This document shows, in pieces, positions 35,661-45,616 of a stretch of DNA of 64,000 bases (positions are counted from its first letter, which is position 1; each line of letters starts with the position of its first letter). The notes under the pieces are model-generated. The model was given only the letters and a program-made list of their open reading frames with translations. It was not told the DNA's origin and searched no databases. The stretch spans positions 1,240,001 to 1,304,000 of the forward strand of contig NZ_AP024814.1 in assembly GCF_019703305.1 (NCBI RefSeq), read 5' to 3'. Source of the DNA: Helicobacter sp. NHP19-003. GTDB lineage: Bacteria; Campylobacterota; Campylobacteria; Campylobacterales; Helicobacteraceae. A program made the position numbers and the translations under genes.

Positions 35661-37765
35661 TGTCGTCTTATTTCACTAAAAGGGCGGTGCACGCCCTGTC
35701 GAGTGCTTTTGTCTTTAGTCTGTTTTTGGGTTTGTTTTTAAGCTTGTTGCGCCTAGGCTTCATCGTTTATAGCGGGCTTTATGAGGGTGCGCTCGCCCAC
35801 CCTCTGCCCTTCGATCAAATCGTGCAAGTCTTAAAAGATGGTTTTAAATACGACAACCGCGTTGTGGCGGCTTTCTCTTTGATTTTCTTGATCCTCGCTC
35901 TAGTGCGTACCAAAGCTGCCCACATTTTTGCTTTGTTTGTGCTGGTCCTTTGCTTATTCTTGCAAGTGGCAAACATCACCTACTACGAGATTTATGGCGT
36001 GGCCTTTGACACGAACTTATTGGACGCGTTTAACCAAAGCCCCAAAATTTTAATGGGCATGGCGCTGCATAGCGAATACCACATCCCCACTAAGGTGCTT
36101 GTGTGGTTGGTGTTTAGCGTGCTATCAGGCTGGCTTTACTATAAACTCACACAAAAAACGGCGCAGCTTTCTAGTGTGTTGCAAAACCTGCCCTTTAAAC
36201 CCGTGTGTGGCCTGTTGGTGGCTTTTTTCTCTGTGTGGATTCTTTATGGCATCAACTCCCGCCTAGCCCTTACGGGCGTGTCGCTGGATTTTACACTAAA
36301 GCCCGCCAAAGACCCCTTTTTACGCCAAGTAACCCCCGGGGCGTTTAGAAACCTTTACCTTGTCTTTAAGGATTATAAAAAGAGCCACAATGTCCGCTTC
36401 TCTAGCTTCACGCCTAAAAGTTTGCTGCAAGCCAGCATTGACTACTTCAACCTGCCCCCCACGACCAAGCTCCCCCTAGACTTGGGTAAACTCTTAAGCC
36501 ACACCAGCCAAAACCCCGCCCCCCCCACGATCCAACATGTCTTTTACATCGTGTCCGAGTCGCTATCTAGCTGGCACTTTGACCCCAGATTTGACGCGAT
36601 CAACTTAACGAGTGCCCTAAAGAGCCTCAATGACCAGCAACACGGCTTTATCTTCCCCTTTTTCCTAGAGGATGCCAGACGCACGGTCAAAAGCTTAGAT
36701 GTACAACTCACGGGGCTGTTTGACCTCAACGACACAAATTTTGTCAACATGGGTGTGAACATCCCCAGTTTGCCCACTGCTATAGGCAACCAAATGAAGG
36801 GGTTAGGTTTTGACACCACCTTTTACTATGGGGGCAGTGGGATTTGGAATAGGCTCGATCGTTTCAGCAAGAAGGAAGGTTTCGATCATTTTGTTTTCAA
36901 CACCTACTTAATGGACTTTGCCAACGCGCGCTTTAAAGCTGACCCCAACGCCTACCCCCGCCCCATTAAGAACGGCTGGGGCGTGCACGACAATGTGCTT
37001 TTTGACTACATCTTAAACAACACCCCCCCCGACAAAAAAACTTTTAGCATGGTGATGACCTTGAGCAACCACCCCACCCGCAATGTCAATTTAAAAGCCT
37101 TTGGCGTACCTGTGGATCAAATCAAAGACTTCATCGCCCACGCTAAAGATAAAAATATGCCTGATGCCACCTTCTTAGGGCATGTGTACTGGTATGACAA
37201 AATCCTAGTGGATTTCATCAAAAAGGCCCGTGTTAAATTCCCTAATGCACTCTTTGTCATCACGGGCGATCACTTTGACCGCAGTTTCACCTACGCCAAA
37301 GACAACACCTACTGGACCAAAAGCGTGCCTTTGATCGTCTATGCCCCTAGCCTTAGACCCAAGCTCACGGCGTGTATCGGATCGCACATTGACATCGCCC
37401 CGACCATCATGGAGCTGGTCGCCCCAAAGGGTTACAAGTATGCTAGCTTTGGCAAACCTCTTTTTAGCAACGCCACGAATGGTGCGAGCGCGTCCAAAGA
37501 TTGCGCTGCTAGGAAACCCTTTGTGTGGGGGCAATCTAACGACTTCGCTTTGGGTTTTGAGTCGGTGGCAGGGCAAAGCCAAAAAAGCGGACTGGATTTT
37601 TTATACACCGATGGGGGCATGCTCTTGTATGTCAAAGACCATGCATGGGTGAAAGCCCCGATTTTAGAGGCAGACATTGCCCTAGCCAAAGAGTTAAGGG
37701 ACAAAAAGCAAATCGCTAATGGCCTCAGTTGGTATTACTTGTTTCACGGAGGGGTTATCAGATAA
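35660..37765 (+). CDS. LTA synthase-like sulfatase-family membrane transferase
   Basis: 701 residues. About five membrane helices in the first 220 residues, then a periplasmic alkaline-phosphatase-type domain with FYIVSESLSSWHF (metal/nucleophile loop), TFYYGGSGIWNRLDRF, MTLSNHPTRNVN and FVITGDHFDRSF. The arrangement is that of lipoteichoic-acid synthase-like phosphotransferases, which in Gram-negatives move phosphoglycerol or similar groups onto glycans. The substrate is unknown. Confidence 0.82.
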   Translation: MSSYFTKRAVHALSSAFVFSLFLGLFLSLLRLGFIVYSGLYEGALAHPLPFDQIVQVLKDGFKYDNRVVAAFSLIFLILALVRTKAAHIFALFVLVLCLFLQVANITYYEIYGVAFDTNLLDAFNQSPKILMGMALHSEYHIPTKVLVWLVFSVLSGWLYYKLTQKTAQLSSVLQNLPFKPVCGLLVAFFSVWILYGINSRLALTGVSLDFTLKPAKDPFLRQVTPGAFRNLYLVFKDYKKSHNVRFSSFTPKSLLQASIDYFNLPPTTKLPLDLGKLLSHTSQNPAPPTIQHVFYIVSESLSSWHFDPRFDAINLTSALKSLNDQQHGFIFPFFLEDARRTVKSLDVQLTGLFDLNDTNFVNMGVNIPSLPTAIGNQMKGLGFDTTFYYGGSGIWNRLDRFSKKEGFDHFVFNTYLMDFANARFKADPNAYPRPIKNGWGVHDNVLFDYILNNTPPDKKTFSMVMTLSNHPTRNVNLKAFGVPVDQIKDFIAHAKDKNMPDATFLGHVYWYDKILVDFIKKARVKFPNALFVITGDHFDRSFTYAKDNTYWTKSVPLIVYAPSLRPKLTACIGSHIDIAPTIMELVAPKGYKYASFGKPLFSNATNGASASKDCAARKPFVWGQSNDFALGFESVAGQSQKSGLDFLYTDGGMLLYVKDHAWVKAPILEADIALAKELRDKKQIANGLSWYYLFHGGVIR

Positions 37766-37939
37766 CCCCTCTTACAGACCGATCAAAGCCCATCAAACCT
37801 TATAAAATTCTACAAGGCTGGGATTTTTACTTCTTGCTTTAACCATGCCCGCTCTCATCAAAAGCCCCGCTTTTGCTCCTTGGTTTTGGGGAGACAAGCA
37901 AAGCTTACAGCTTTAAGCGTTAATGTGGCAGGAATCTAG

Positions 37940-38062
37940 CCCACTAAGAGCAATCTCTATTTTGCAAAATTTAAAGCTTTTGTGGCAAAAACAAACCTAT
38001 AAAGACCTGTATGTATAGTTTTTATAGATTTTGTCTTGTTGTTGCTAGCCCCCTAAGCCACT
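37940..38062. repeat. Remnant of the tnpB-element end also found at 57170-57280
   Basis: This gene-free stretch shares blocks in the same order with the 5' flank of the tnpB element: CTATTTT, then a T-rich segment with TTTTGTGG, then CCTATAAAGA, TATAGTTTT, TATAGATTTT and CTAGCCCC. A TTTAAG followed by GGCAGGAATC lies just upstream (about 37910-37940). It looks like a solo end or an internally deleted copy. The rest of 37766-38091 shows nothing else. Confidence 0.5.
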
Positions 38063-38091
38063 TTCAAAGTAGGGGACCAAAGCCCTATGGC

Positions 38092-40626
38092 TTACATGTA
38101 ATTTGTCAAGCTCATTTGGTTGATTTTGCTCGCTGAGGCTAAAGAGGCATCGTAATTGTTGCGCAGTTGGGCGAATTTATTGTAAGTTTGGGCGACATCG
38201 GTACCTGTGGTGTCGGCGCGGATCGACTCGACTTGGTTTTTCAACACTTCGTTGCGGCGCATGACATGGGAGAAGTTGCGGCTGTGCGCCCCATTGGAGG
38301 CGATGATCTTTTCAATGTGGTCGCTCAAGTGGTCGATCAAGGCGATCCCATTTTGTATCCCTATGTTGCGTATTTCAGGCCCATAACCCTGCAAACTATC
38401 GGGGCGGTCGATCCCCTCACTCACCGCTTCAATCACTTGGTCTAATTGTTTGAAAAAGTGGATATGGGGGGTGTCGATCGTGGGGGCGTTGTTGGCATTT
38501 AGGCGGATAGCGGGCGTGTCGCGTCTTAAACTCTCAGGGCTAAAGTCGCTCGCCTTGTTGTCGTAAAACATGAATTGCATGGGGGTTTTTGAGTGCATTT
38601 TATCGTGGACTTGCACTTGCCCGCGGTCGTTGAGGCGGACATCTACCCGATCATCGGCTTGTTTTAAAAGGGACATGAAGGCATCCTTGCTCGCTTGAGA
38701 GGGGGCACTGCTTTGGGCTTGTTCGTATTCTTTGGGATCGCTGTTGCTGAAGTTAAAGGCTAAAGTCATCGCGTCCATCAGCTGGCGGTAGGTGAAATCA
38801 TTGGGTTTGGTGAGTGTGGGGGTTTTGTCATCGCGATTGTAAAGGGGGATATGATACACCCCCCCGCCTTTTTTAGGCAAGTCTAAAAACGCCCCTCCGG
38901 GGCTTAGGTGCAAATGGGCATTGACATCCACGCCATTATTGTCTTTAAGCACCATGGTGTAGTCTTGTTGGGTGATCTTCGCGCCCATTACAGAAGCTAG
39001 GGTGCTTGCTCCTGTGGCGTAGTCCATGCTCTTGGGCACGATTTGGGACACATTGCTGTGTAAATACGCCCCTTGCCGGCTGAAGTAGGTTTGTTTGTAG
39101 GTGTCGGCATAATCTAGGGGCAAAGCCTTGGTGGGCATACCCTTTGCGTCTAGGCTGGTGATTTTAAGGCTAAAGCCACTCTCGCCATCAAAGGGAGGCT
39201 TATTGCTATCATGTGCCTTGTTGCGGACATTGTTGTCCACGATTCTTAAATGCCCATCGTTAGAGATCTCCACATCCAACTTGCCCCCAAAGTGGCTTTT
39301 AATCCCATCCATTAAGTCCTGCATGGTGGTGTTGGGGGTGATGGCTAAGATCAAAGGTTCTAGGGGAGCTTCATCGATCGTGCCATCGGGCTTGTTCGGG
39401 CGTGTCCCCTCAAACTTCAAGCTAGCCACACTAGGGCCTAGTATGTCTTTTAGGGGCGTGTTTCTCGTGGCTGGGGTGTTGTCCTCTGTGGTGATGAAGG
39501 CGCTTTTAATGTCGTGCATGCGGTGATCGTAGGGGTAAAGCGTGCTTTGCAAGCTCTCTAGCGAGCGGTTAGCCACAAACGCGCTTTTGACATAGGTGCT
39601 CACTCGAGCCCCACTGGTGAATAAATCATTTAAATCGTCTACGCTTTTCTCACTAGAAACCATATGAAAGTCCAAAGTCGCCCGCCCCGGGGTCAAATCC
39701 CTGATCTCAATCTCCCCCCACGCGTTTAAAGACACCTGCACGACTTGGTTTGTGGAGGTGTTGCCATACGCCTTGCCGATTTGATCGAGCAAATCTTGCA
39801 CCCTTGTGGCATCGGCTTTGTTTTTATAGCCCTTATCCAGCGCAAACTTCGCTTTAAAGGCGCTGCCATCGGGGCGCACCCCTTGCAGATAAAAAACCTC
39901 GGGCTTGTCGTTGCTCGGATCGTTGTCGGTATCGCCTATGAGATCGCGTAGCGTGTCTTGGGCGTTGATGTAGACTTCTTGCGGGTTTTGGGTGCGGTTG
40001 TAAGAGTCCATGATGCCTGGGTGCAACTTGCTTTGGTTGAGCTTTTTAATGTTGGCAGTGATGATTTTTTGGTGATCGACATCTTTACCCAAAAAGAGGT
40101 TTTGCCCGCTGATATTGTAAGGGACTAGATTATTCGAGCCGATCAGGGCGTTTAAATTTTCATTGTTGCCGTAGTAATTGCCCGCTTTATCAAAGGGGGG
40201 GCGGTCGACCTTGCTCCCACCAAAAATATACTCGCCCCCCACAGAGGTGTTGGCGACATTGATCATGTGCTCTTTGAGTTTTTGCAAGTCTAGGGCGATG
40301 GCTTGGCGGGAGGTCGTGGAGTGCACATCGCTGGCGGCTTGGATGAGTTTCGTTTTAAACTGCTCCATAGTGCTGGAAAGCTCGCTTAGGGCTTTGTCGG
40401 TGTTGAGCGTGGAGGTGTAGGCGCTTTGGGCAACATCGTGGGCTTGGTCTAGCGTGTTTGTTTCAAAGCCATACTTCAAATTTTGATTATTGACTTGGCT
40501 GTCTTGATAGCCGTACTCGGCTTTAAGCCCTGAGGCGATTTGGTTGTTGGCGGTGTTGAGCTTGTTTTGGAGCGCATTTTGGTAATAGTTGATTTGGTTG
40601 TAGCGGTTGCCATCGGTGATGCGCAT
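38092..40626 (-). CDS. flgL: Flagellar hook-associated protein 3
   Basis: 844 residues. The flagellin-like N-terminus (MRITDGNRYNQINYYQNALQ, NQIASGLKAEYGYQDSQV) and C-terminus (QTYNKFAQLRNNYDASLASA, ending QMSLTNYM) flank a long variable centre, as in H. pylori FlgL. It forms the junction between hook and filament. The ATG at 40626 has AAAGGAAG upstream. A longer frame would add eleven residues. Confidence 0.93.
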   Translation of the reverse strand: MRITDGNRYNQINYYQNALQNKLNTANNQIASGLKAEYGYQDSQVNNQNLKYGFETNTLDQAHDVAQSAYTSTLNTDKALSELSSTMEQFKTKLIQAASDVHSTTSRQAIALDLQKLKEHMINVANTSVGGEYIFGGSKVDRPPFDKAGNYYGNNENLNALIGSNNLVPYNISGQNLFLGKDVDHQKIITANIKKLNQSKLHPGIMDSYNRTQNPQEVYINAQDTLRDLIGDTDNDPSNDKPEVFYLQGVRPDGSAFKAKFALDKGYKNKADATRVQDLLDQIGKAYGNTSTNQVVQVSLNAWGEIEIRDLTPGRATLDFHMVSSEKSVDDLNDLFTSGARVSTYVKSAFVANRSLESLQSTLYPYDHRMHDIKSAFITTEDNTPATRNTPLKDILGPSVASLKFEGTRPNKPDGTIDEAPLEPLILAITPNTTMQDLMDGIKSHFGGKLDVEISNDGHLRIVDNNVRNKAHDSNKPPFDGESGFSLKITSLDAKGMPTKALPLDYADTYKQTYFSRQGAYLHSNVSQIVPKSMDYATGASTLASVMGAKITQQDYTMVLKDNNGVDVNAHLHLSPGGAFLDLPKKGGGVYHIPLYNRDDKTPTLTKPNDFTYRQLMDAMTLAFNFSNSDPKEYEQAQSSAPSQASKDAFMSLLKQADDRVDVRLNDRGQVQVHDKMHSKTPMQFMFYDNKASDFSPESLRRDTPAIRLNANNAPTIDTPHIHFFKQLDQVIEAVSEGIDRPDSLQGYGPEIRNIGIQNGIALIDHLSDHIEKIIASNGAHSRNFSHVMRRNEVLKNQVESIRADTTGTDVAQTYNKFAQLRNNYDASLASASKINQMSLTNYM

Positions 40627-40657
40627 AAGACTTCCTTTCGATTCTCTGCCACCAAAC

Positions 40658-40673
40658 ATGCAATATATATACC
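40658..40673 (-). promoter_or_regulatory. Sigma-54 promoter of flgL
   Basis: Minus strand TGGTATATATATTGCA matches TGGYRYRNNNNTTGCA at every defined position, with GG and GC ten bases apart. The site lies about 35 bases before the start codon. flgL belongs to the RpoN regulon in H. pylori. Confidence 0.85.
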
Positions 40674-40707
40674 ACTTCGTTAAGGTAAACTTTTAGGTTT
40701 CTTATGC

Positions 40708-40713
40708 TAGAAT
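40708..40713 (+). promoter_or_regulatory. Extended -10 promoter for rplU-rpmA
   Basis: TGC followed by TAGAAT, 37 bases before the rplU ATG. Confidence 0.6.
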
Positions 40714-40749
40714 GGAGGCTAATTTTAATTTCTAATTTTAGGCGGAGAT

Positions 40750-41064
40750 ATGTTTTACGCGGTCTTTAAAAATGGGGGCAAGCAGTACAAGGTACAAGAG
40801 GGCGATGTTGTCTTGCTAGACAGGCTGGGTTTAGAGTCTAAAGCGCATTTTCAAATCCACGAAGTTTTAGCCATCTGCCAAGAGGGGAAAGTTTCTTACG
40901 GCAGCCCCTTTTTAAACGGGGCGCAAATTGAGGCAGAGGTGATCAACGAGGGGCGGGGCAAAAAGGTCGTGATCTTCAAAAAACGCCGCCGCAAGGACAG
41001 CAAAACAAAACGGGGCTTTCGCCGCGACTTCACCCGCGTAAAAATCACAAAAATCGTAGCATAA
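40750..41064 (+). CDS. rplU: 50S ribosomal protein L21
   Basis: 104 residues: [19 protein letters not shown] and [20 protein letters not shown] are typical of L21. Ribosome-binding site GGCGGAG precedes the ATG. rpmA follows after eleven bases. Confidence 0.97.
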   Translation: MFYAVFKNGGKQYKVQEGDVVLLDRLGLESKAHFQIHEVLAICQEGKVSYGSPFLNGAQIEAEVINEGRGKKVVIFKKRRRKDSKTKRGFRRDFTRVKITKIVA

Positions 41065-41075
41065 AGGATTAAAGC

Positions 41076-41336
41076 ATGGCACACAAGAAGGGACAGGGCA
41101 GTACACAGAATAACCGCGACTCTGCGGGGCGCAGATTAGGCATTAAAAAATTTGGTTCAGAATTTGTGAGGGCGGGCAACATCATTGTGCGCCAAAGGGG
41201 CACAAAAGTACACCCTGGCAAAAATGTGGGGCTAGGCAAAGACCACACCATTTTTGCGCTCATTGACGGCATCGTGCATTTCAGCCACAAAGACAAGCAC
41301 CGCAAACAAGTTTCAGTCTTCCCTAAGTTAGCTTGA
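41076..41336 (+). CDS. rpmA: 50S ribosomal protein L27
   Basis: 86 residues: [40 protein letters not shown] and [19 protein letters not shown] are diagnostic. The N-terminus has no cleavable phage-type extension. The stop codon precedes dppA by one base. Confidence 0.97.
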   Translation: MAHKKGQGSTQNNRDSAGRRLGIKKFGSEFVRAGNIIVRQRGTKVHPGKNVGLGKDHTIFALIDGIVHFSHKDKHRKQVSVFPKLA

Positions 41337-41337
41337 C

Positions 41338-42900
41338 ATGAGAACCCTGACCCTTTTTTGCCTCAGCTGTTTGTGCTTGTGGGCTAAAGAGGGCGGGACT
41401 TTGATTTACGCAAGGGGGGCAGATGGCTCTGGGATGGACCCCGCCTTAGTTGTGGATGGAGAGAGTTACGCCGCCACTTGCAATATTTACGAAACTCTTG
41501 TGCGCTTCAAGTATGGCTCTACTGAGATTGAGCCGGCCTTGGCTGGTAGCTGGGAGATTTCTAAGAACGGGCTCACCTACACCTTTCACTTGCGCCATGG
41601 GGTTTACTTCCAAACCACCCGCTATTGGGATCAAAAGTCCGAACTCACTGCTAAGGATGTCTTGTTTTCCTTTGAGCGGCAGATGGGGAAAGTGCCCTAC
41701 TACAAGGGGGCGAAGTCCTATGGCTATTGGGCGAGCATGGGCATGTCCTCCATCATTAAAAAAATTGAAGCCCTAGACAAATACACGGTGCGCTTCACTT
41801 TAAAACACCCAGAAGCCCCCTTTTTGGCGGACTTGGGCATGGACTTTTTAAGTGTACTGAGCGCTGATTACGCCGCCCACTTAAAAAGCCTGAATAAAGA
41901 GGACGAGCTCACGAGAAAACCCATAGGCACGGGGCCCTTTAAGTTAGCGACTTGGTTTAGAGATGATAAAATTGTGTTGCTAAAAAATACCGACTATTGG
42001 GGCCCTAAGGCACATTTAGACCGGGTGGTTTTAAGGGTGATTCCCAACCCTTCTGTGAGGGCTTTGGCACTGCAACGAGGTGAGGTCTCCATCATCAGCG
42101 CGCCTAATCGCAATGAAATCCCCCGCTTGGCAAGCTTGCCCGGGGTAGCTGTGGATGAAAAGCCGGGGCTTTTTGTAACATGGATGAGCCTTAATTTAGA
42201 AAAAAAGCCCTTTGATAACCGCCTCGTGCGCCTAGCCATCAACCATGCCATCAACACACCGGACTATGTCAAAATCGTGTATGAAAACTACGCCACACCG
42301 GCGATCAATCCCATGCCCCCCTCCATGTGGGGCTATAACAAGGACATCAAACCCTATGGTTACGACTTAAAAGTCGCTAAAGAGCTCTTAGCCAAAGCGG
42401 GCTATGCCAATGGTTTTGAAACCACGCTTTTCACCGCCTCTAAGTACAACAAACAGGCCGCCGAATTTGTGCAAGCGCAGCTGGCGAAGATCGGCATTAA
42501 AGTGAAAATTGAGTTTTTTGAGTGGGGGACTTACCTGAAAAAAGTGGCGATGGGCGAGCATAAAATGGCGTTCAGTGGCTGGAAGGCAGACACGCCTGAC
42601 CCAGACAACTTTTTGTATATTCTATGGAGCAAAGAGGCGGCGGCAGAAATCCCTACACGCAACGGCTCTTTTTATAAAAGCGATGTCTACTCTAAGCTGG
42701 TCACAAAAGCCAAGTATCTTTCGAACCAAGCCAAACGCACTGCCCTTTACCAAAAAGCCCAAGAGGTCTTCCATGACGATGCCCCCTGGGTGCCTTTAGC
42801 CTACCCTTACAGCATTGTGGCGCGTCTTAAAAGCGTACAAGGCTATCAAGTGAGCGGGGTGCAGATCAACCGCTTTGCCAATGTTTATTTCTCTAAATAA
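41338..42900 (+). CDS. dppA: Dipeptide ABC transporter, periplasmic binding protein
   Basis: 520 residues with a signal peptide (MRTLTLFCLSCLCLWAKEGG). The extracellular solute-binding family 5 pattern is clear: LAGSWEISKNGLTYTFHLRHG, KPIGTGPFKLATW and VRLAINHAINTPDYVKIVYE. It delivers dipeptides or haem-like ligands to DppBCDF. It is one base downstream of rpmA and co-directional with the full operon. Confidence 0.93.
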   Translation: MRTLTLFCLSCLCLWAKEGGTLIYARGADGSGMDPALVVDGESYAATCNIYETLVRFKYGSTEIEPALAGSWEISKNGLTYTFHLRHGVYFQTTRYWDQKSELTAKDVLFSFERQMGKVPYYKGAKSYGYWASMGMSSIIKKIEALDKYTVRFTLKHPEAPFLADLGMDFLSVLSADYAAHLKSLNKEDELTRKPIGTGPFKLATWFRDDKIVLLKNTDYWGPKAHLDRVVLRVIPNPSVRALALQRGEVSIISAPNRNEIPRLASLPGVAVDEKPGLFVTWMSLNLEKKPFDNRLVRLAINHAINTPDYVKIVYENYATPAINPMPPSMWGYNKDIKPYGYDLKVAKELLAKAGYANGFETTLFTASKYNKQAAEFVQAQLAKIGIKVKIEFFEWGTYLKKVAMGEHKMAFSGWKADTPDPDNFLYILWSKEAAAEIPTRNGSFYKSDVYSKLVTKAKYLSNQAKRTALYQKAQEVFHDDAPWVPLAYPYSIVARLKSVQGYQVSGVQINRFANVYFSK

Positions 42901-43904
42901 TGTTGCTCTTTTTACTCAAACGGCTTTTATGGACGATCCCCACTTTGTTTGGGGTAAGTGTTTTAGTCTTTTCTATGGTGCATTTGGTCCCGGGCGATCC
43001 AGCCCTTGTGATTTTAGGCGAACATGCCAACAAAGAAGCCTTAGAAGCCTTAAGGGAGCAAATGGGCTTAAACAAGCCCTTGTTAGAGCAGTATTTGAGC
43101 TATATGGACCATATTTTACACGGGGATTTAGGCATCTCTTTGGTGTCGGGCGAGAGTGTGCTAGAAGCCTTTTTACAGCGTTTCCCGGCGACTTTAGAGT
43201 TGTCTTTAAGTGCCCTGCTCATCGCGATTGTCATCGGGCTAGCCACGGGCATTTTAGCCGCCATTAAACGCTACAGCCTCTTTGACAACCTCAGCATGGG
43301 TTTTGCACTCGCCGGGGTTTCCATGCCCGTGTTTTGGCTAGGGCTCATGCTCATTTACTTTTTTAGCGTGAATCTGGGCTGGTTCCCTGTCTTTGGGCGG
43401 CTCAATGATGCCTACTATTTAGACGGGCCCACGGGGTTTTATTTGATCGATAGTTTGATTGCCGGCAATTTGCCCGCTTTTTGGGACGCTTTGCGCCATT
43501 TGGTGCTGCCTAGCATTGCTCTAGCCACCATCCCCACCGCCATCATCGCGCGCATGACAAGGACGAGCATGCTAGAAGTCTTACAAGAGGATTATGTCCG
43601 CACTGCGCAGGCGAAGGGTTGTGCCCCTTGGCGTGTGGTGCTGATTCACACCCTAAGAAATGCCCTAATCCCTGTTACAACCGTGGTGGGGCTCATGCTT
43701 GCCGGGCTTTTAGCCGGGAGCATTTTAACCGAAACCACCTTTTCGTGGCCCGGCGTGGGGCGTTGGATGGTCAATGCCCTCAACCAAAGGGATTTTCCCA
43801 TCATCCAATCCTCAAGCCTGATTGTGGCGGTGATTTTTGTGGGGGCGAATTTGGTCGTGGATATCCTCTACGCCTGCATCAATCCGCAAATTAGGCTAAG
43901 TTAG
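42900..43904 (+). CDS. dppB: Dipeptide ABC transporter permease
   Basis: 334 residues, six membrane segments, N-terminal LLKRLLWTIPTLFGVSVLVF and the EAA loop YVRTAQAKGCAPWRVVLIHT. Forms the channel with DppC. Overlaps both neighbours by one base. Confidence 0.95.
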   Translation: MLLFLLKRLLWTIPTLFGVSVLVFSMVHLVPGDPALVILGEHANKEALEALREQMGLNKPLLEQYLSYMDHILHGDLGISLVSGESVLEAFLQRFPATLELSLSALLIAIVIGLATGILAAIKRYSLFDNLSMGFALAGVSMPVFWLGLMLIYFFSVNLGWFPVFGRLNDAYYLDGPTGFYLIDSLIAGNLPAFWDALRHLVLPSIALATIPTAIIARMTRTSMLEVLQEDYVRTAQAKGCAPWRVVLIHTLRNALIPVTTVVGLMLAGLLAGSILTETTFSWPGVGRWMVNALNQRDFPIIQSSSLIVAVIFVGANLVVDILYACINPQIRLS

Positions 43905-44758
43905 TGGAGCGTTTTAAGGTTTTTTGGGAGAATTTTAAACAGAATAAAGCCGGTTTGGTTGGGCTGTTTCTGCTCGCCATTTTAGCGATCTGTGCGCTCT
44001 TTGCCCCGATCTTAGCCCCCTACGATCCCACTTTGCAAGATGCAAAAACACGACTGTTAGTGCCTTTTTTTGTAGAAGGGGGCAGTGGGACACACTGGCT
44101 AGGCACGGACGATTTGGGGCGCGACATCCTCTCTCGCTTGCTCTATGGGGCGCGTATATCTCTTACCATCGGTGTGGTGGCGGTGGGGATTGCCGTGTTC
44201 TTCGGAGTCATTTTTGGGCTTTTGGCAGGCTACTTTGGCGGTTTAGCCGACATGCTGATCATGCGTTTCATGGATTTAATGCTCTCCTTGCCTTCCATTT
44301 TACTCATCATCATCGTGGTGGCGATCTTAGGCCCCTCTCTCACAAATGCCATGCTCGCCATCGGGATCGTGGGCGTGCCCGGGTTTGCCCGCATTGTGCG
44401 TGCCAGCGTGCTGGCTGAAAAGCAAAAAGAATACACCCAAGCCTCTAAACTCAATGGTTCTTCGCATTTGCGTTTAATGTTCGTGGTGATCTTGCCTAAT
44501 TGCACCGCCCCTATAGTTGTGCAAGCCACCATGGGGCTTGCCGGCGCTATTTTAGAAGCAGCAGGCCTTAGCTTTCTAGGGCTAGGGGCACAACCGCCCA
44601 GCCCCGAGTGGGGCGCGATGCTCATGGACGCTTTGCAGTTCATCACCACTGCGCCATGGACTTTGGTGTTCCCCGGGTGCATGATTTTTCTAACCGTGAT
44701 GGGCTTTAACCTTGTGGGCGATGCGATCATGGACGCGCTCGATCCTAAAAGGGTTTAA
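43904..44758 (+). CDS. dppC: Dipeptide ABC transporter permease
   Basis: 284 residues from a GTG start overlapping the dppB stop. HWLGTDDLGRDILSRLLYGA and the EAA loop YTQASKLNGSSHLRLMFVVI are typical of DppC. Confidence 0.95.
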   Translation: MERFKVFWENFKQNKAGLVGLFLLAILAICALFAPILAPYDPTLQDAKTRLLVPFFVEGGSGTHWLGTDDLGRDILSRLLYGARISLTIGVVAVGIAVFFGVIFGLLAGYFGGLADMLIMRFMDLMLSLPSILLIIIVVAILGPSLTNAMLAIGIVGVPGFARIVRASVLAEKQKEYTQASKLNGSSHLRLMFVVILPNCTAPIVVQATMGLAGAILEAAGLSFLGLGAQPPSPEWGAMLMDALQFITTAPWTLVFPGCMIFLTVMGFNLVGDAIMDALDPKRV

Positions 44759-45616
44759 ATGACAAATCTCTTAGAAGTGATCGATTTGCAAACCTACTTT
44801 TCCACCAAACACGGGCTGATCAAAGCCGTAGATGGGGTGAGCTTTTCTGTGGCACCCGGGCAGACCGTGTGTTTGGTGGGTGAGAGTGGGAGTGGCAAGA
44901 GCATGAGCGCATGGTCTGTCATGGGGCTTGTCAAACCCCCGGGCAAGATCGTGGGTGGGCAGATTTTTTTTAAGGGGCAAAATCTCTTGGAGTACAGCCC
45001 CAAACAAATGCAAGCCCTACGGGGCAGCCAAATTGGCATGGTCTTTCAAGAACCCATGACAAGTCTAAATCCCAGCTACACCATTGGCTTTCAAGTCGCC
45101 GAGGTCTTTAAAATCCACCAGCCCACCCTAACCAAAGCCCAAATCAAAGAAAAAAGCATGCAAGCCTTAGGGCAGGTGGGGCTAGGGGCTGAAAAGTTTA
45201 ATGCCTACCCCTTCAACTTGAGCGGGGGGCAACGCCAAAGGGTGGTGATCGCGATGGCGATGGCGTGTGCGCCGGATTTACTCATTGCCGATGAGCCCAC
45301 CACCGCCCTAGATGTTACGATCCAAGCCCAGATTTTAGATTTAATGCAAAACTTGCAAAAGAGCAAGCAAATGGCGATGCTGTTCATCACGCATGATTTG
45401 GGCGTGGTGGCACAACTTGCCGATGTCGTGGTGGTGCTTTACAAGGGCGAGGTGGTGGAGAAAGCCAGCGCAAAAGACCTATTCAACGACCCACGCCACC
45501 CCTACACAAGGGCACTACTAGAGGCGATCCCCAAGCCCGGACAACGCAAAGTACGCCTAGCCAGCGTAGATGAAAACATAAACTACCTAGACTTCCCCAA
45601 AGAGATCCGATGCTAA
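44759..45616 (+). CDS. dppD: Dipeptide ABC transporter ATPase
   Basis: 285 residues. Walker A GESGSGKS, Q loop FQEPMTSLNP, signature LSGGQRQR and Walker B LLIADEPTTALD. Shorter at the C-terminus than E. coli DppD, where an oligopeptide-type extension follows. Its end overlaps dppF by seven bases. Confidence 0.94.
   Translation: MTNLLEVIDLQTYFSTKHGLIKAVDGVSFSVAPGQTVCLVGESGSGKSMSAWSVMGLVKPPGKIVGGQIFFKGQNLLEYSPKQMQALRGSQIGMVFQEPMTSLNPSYTIGFQVAEVFKIHQPTLTKAQIKEKSMQALGQVGLGAEKFNAYPFNLSGGQRQRVVIAMAMACAPDLLIADEPTTALDVTIQAQILDLMQNLQKSKQMAMLFITHDLGVVAQLADVVVVLYKGEVVEKASAKDLFNDPRHPYTRALLEAIPKPGQRKVRLASVDENINYLDFPKEIRC

Noticed and set aside
38167-40420. Plus-strand frames inside flgL
   Set aside because: All are antisense to a full-length, well-supported flagellar gene.
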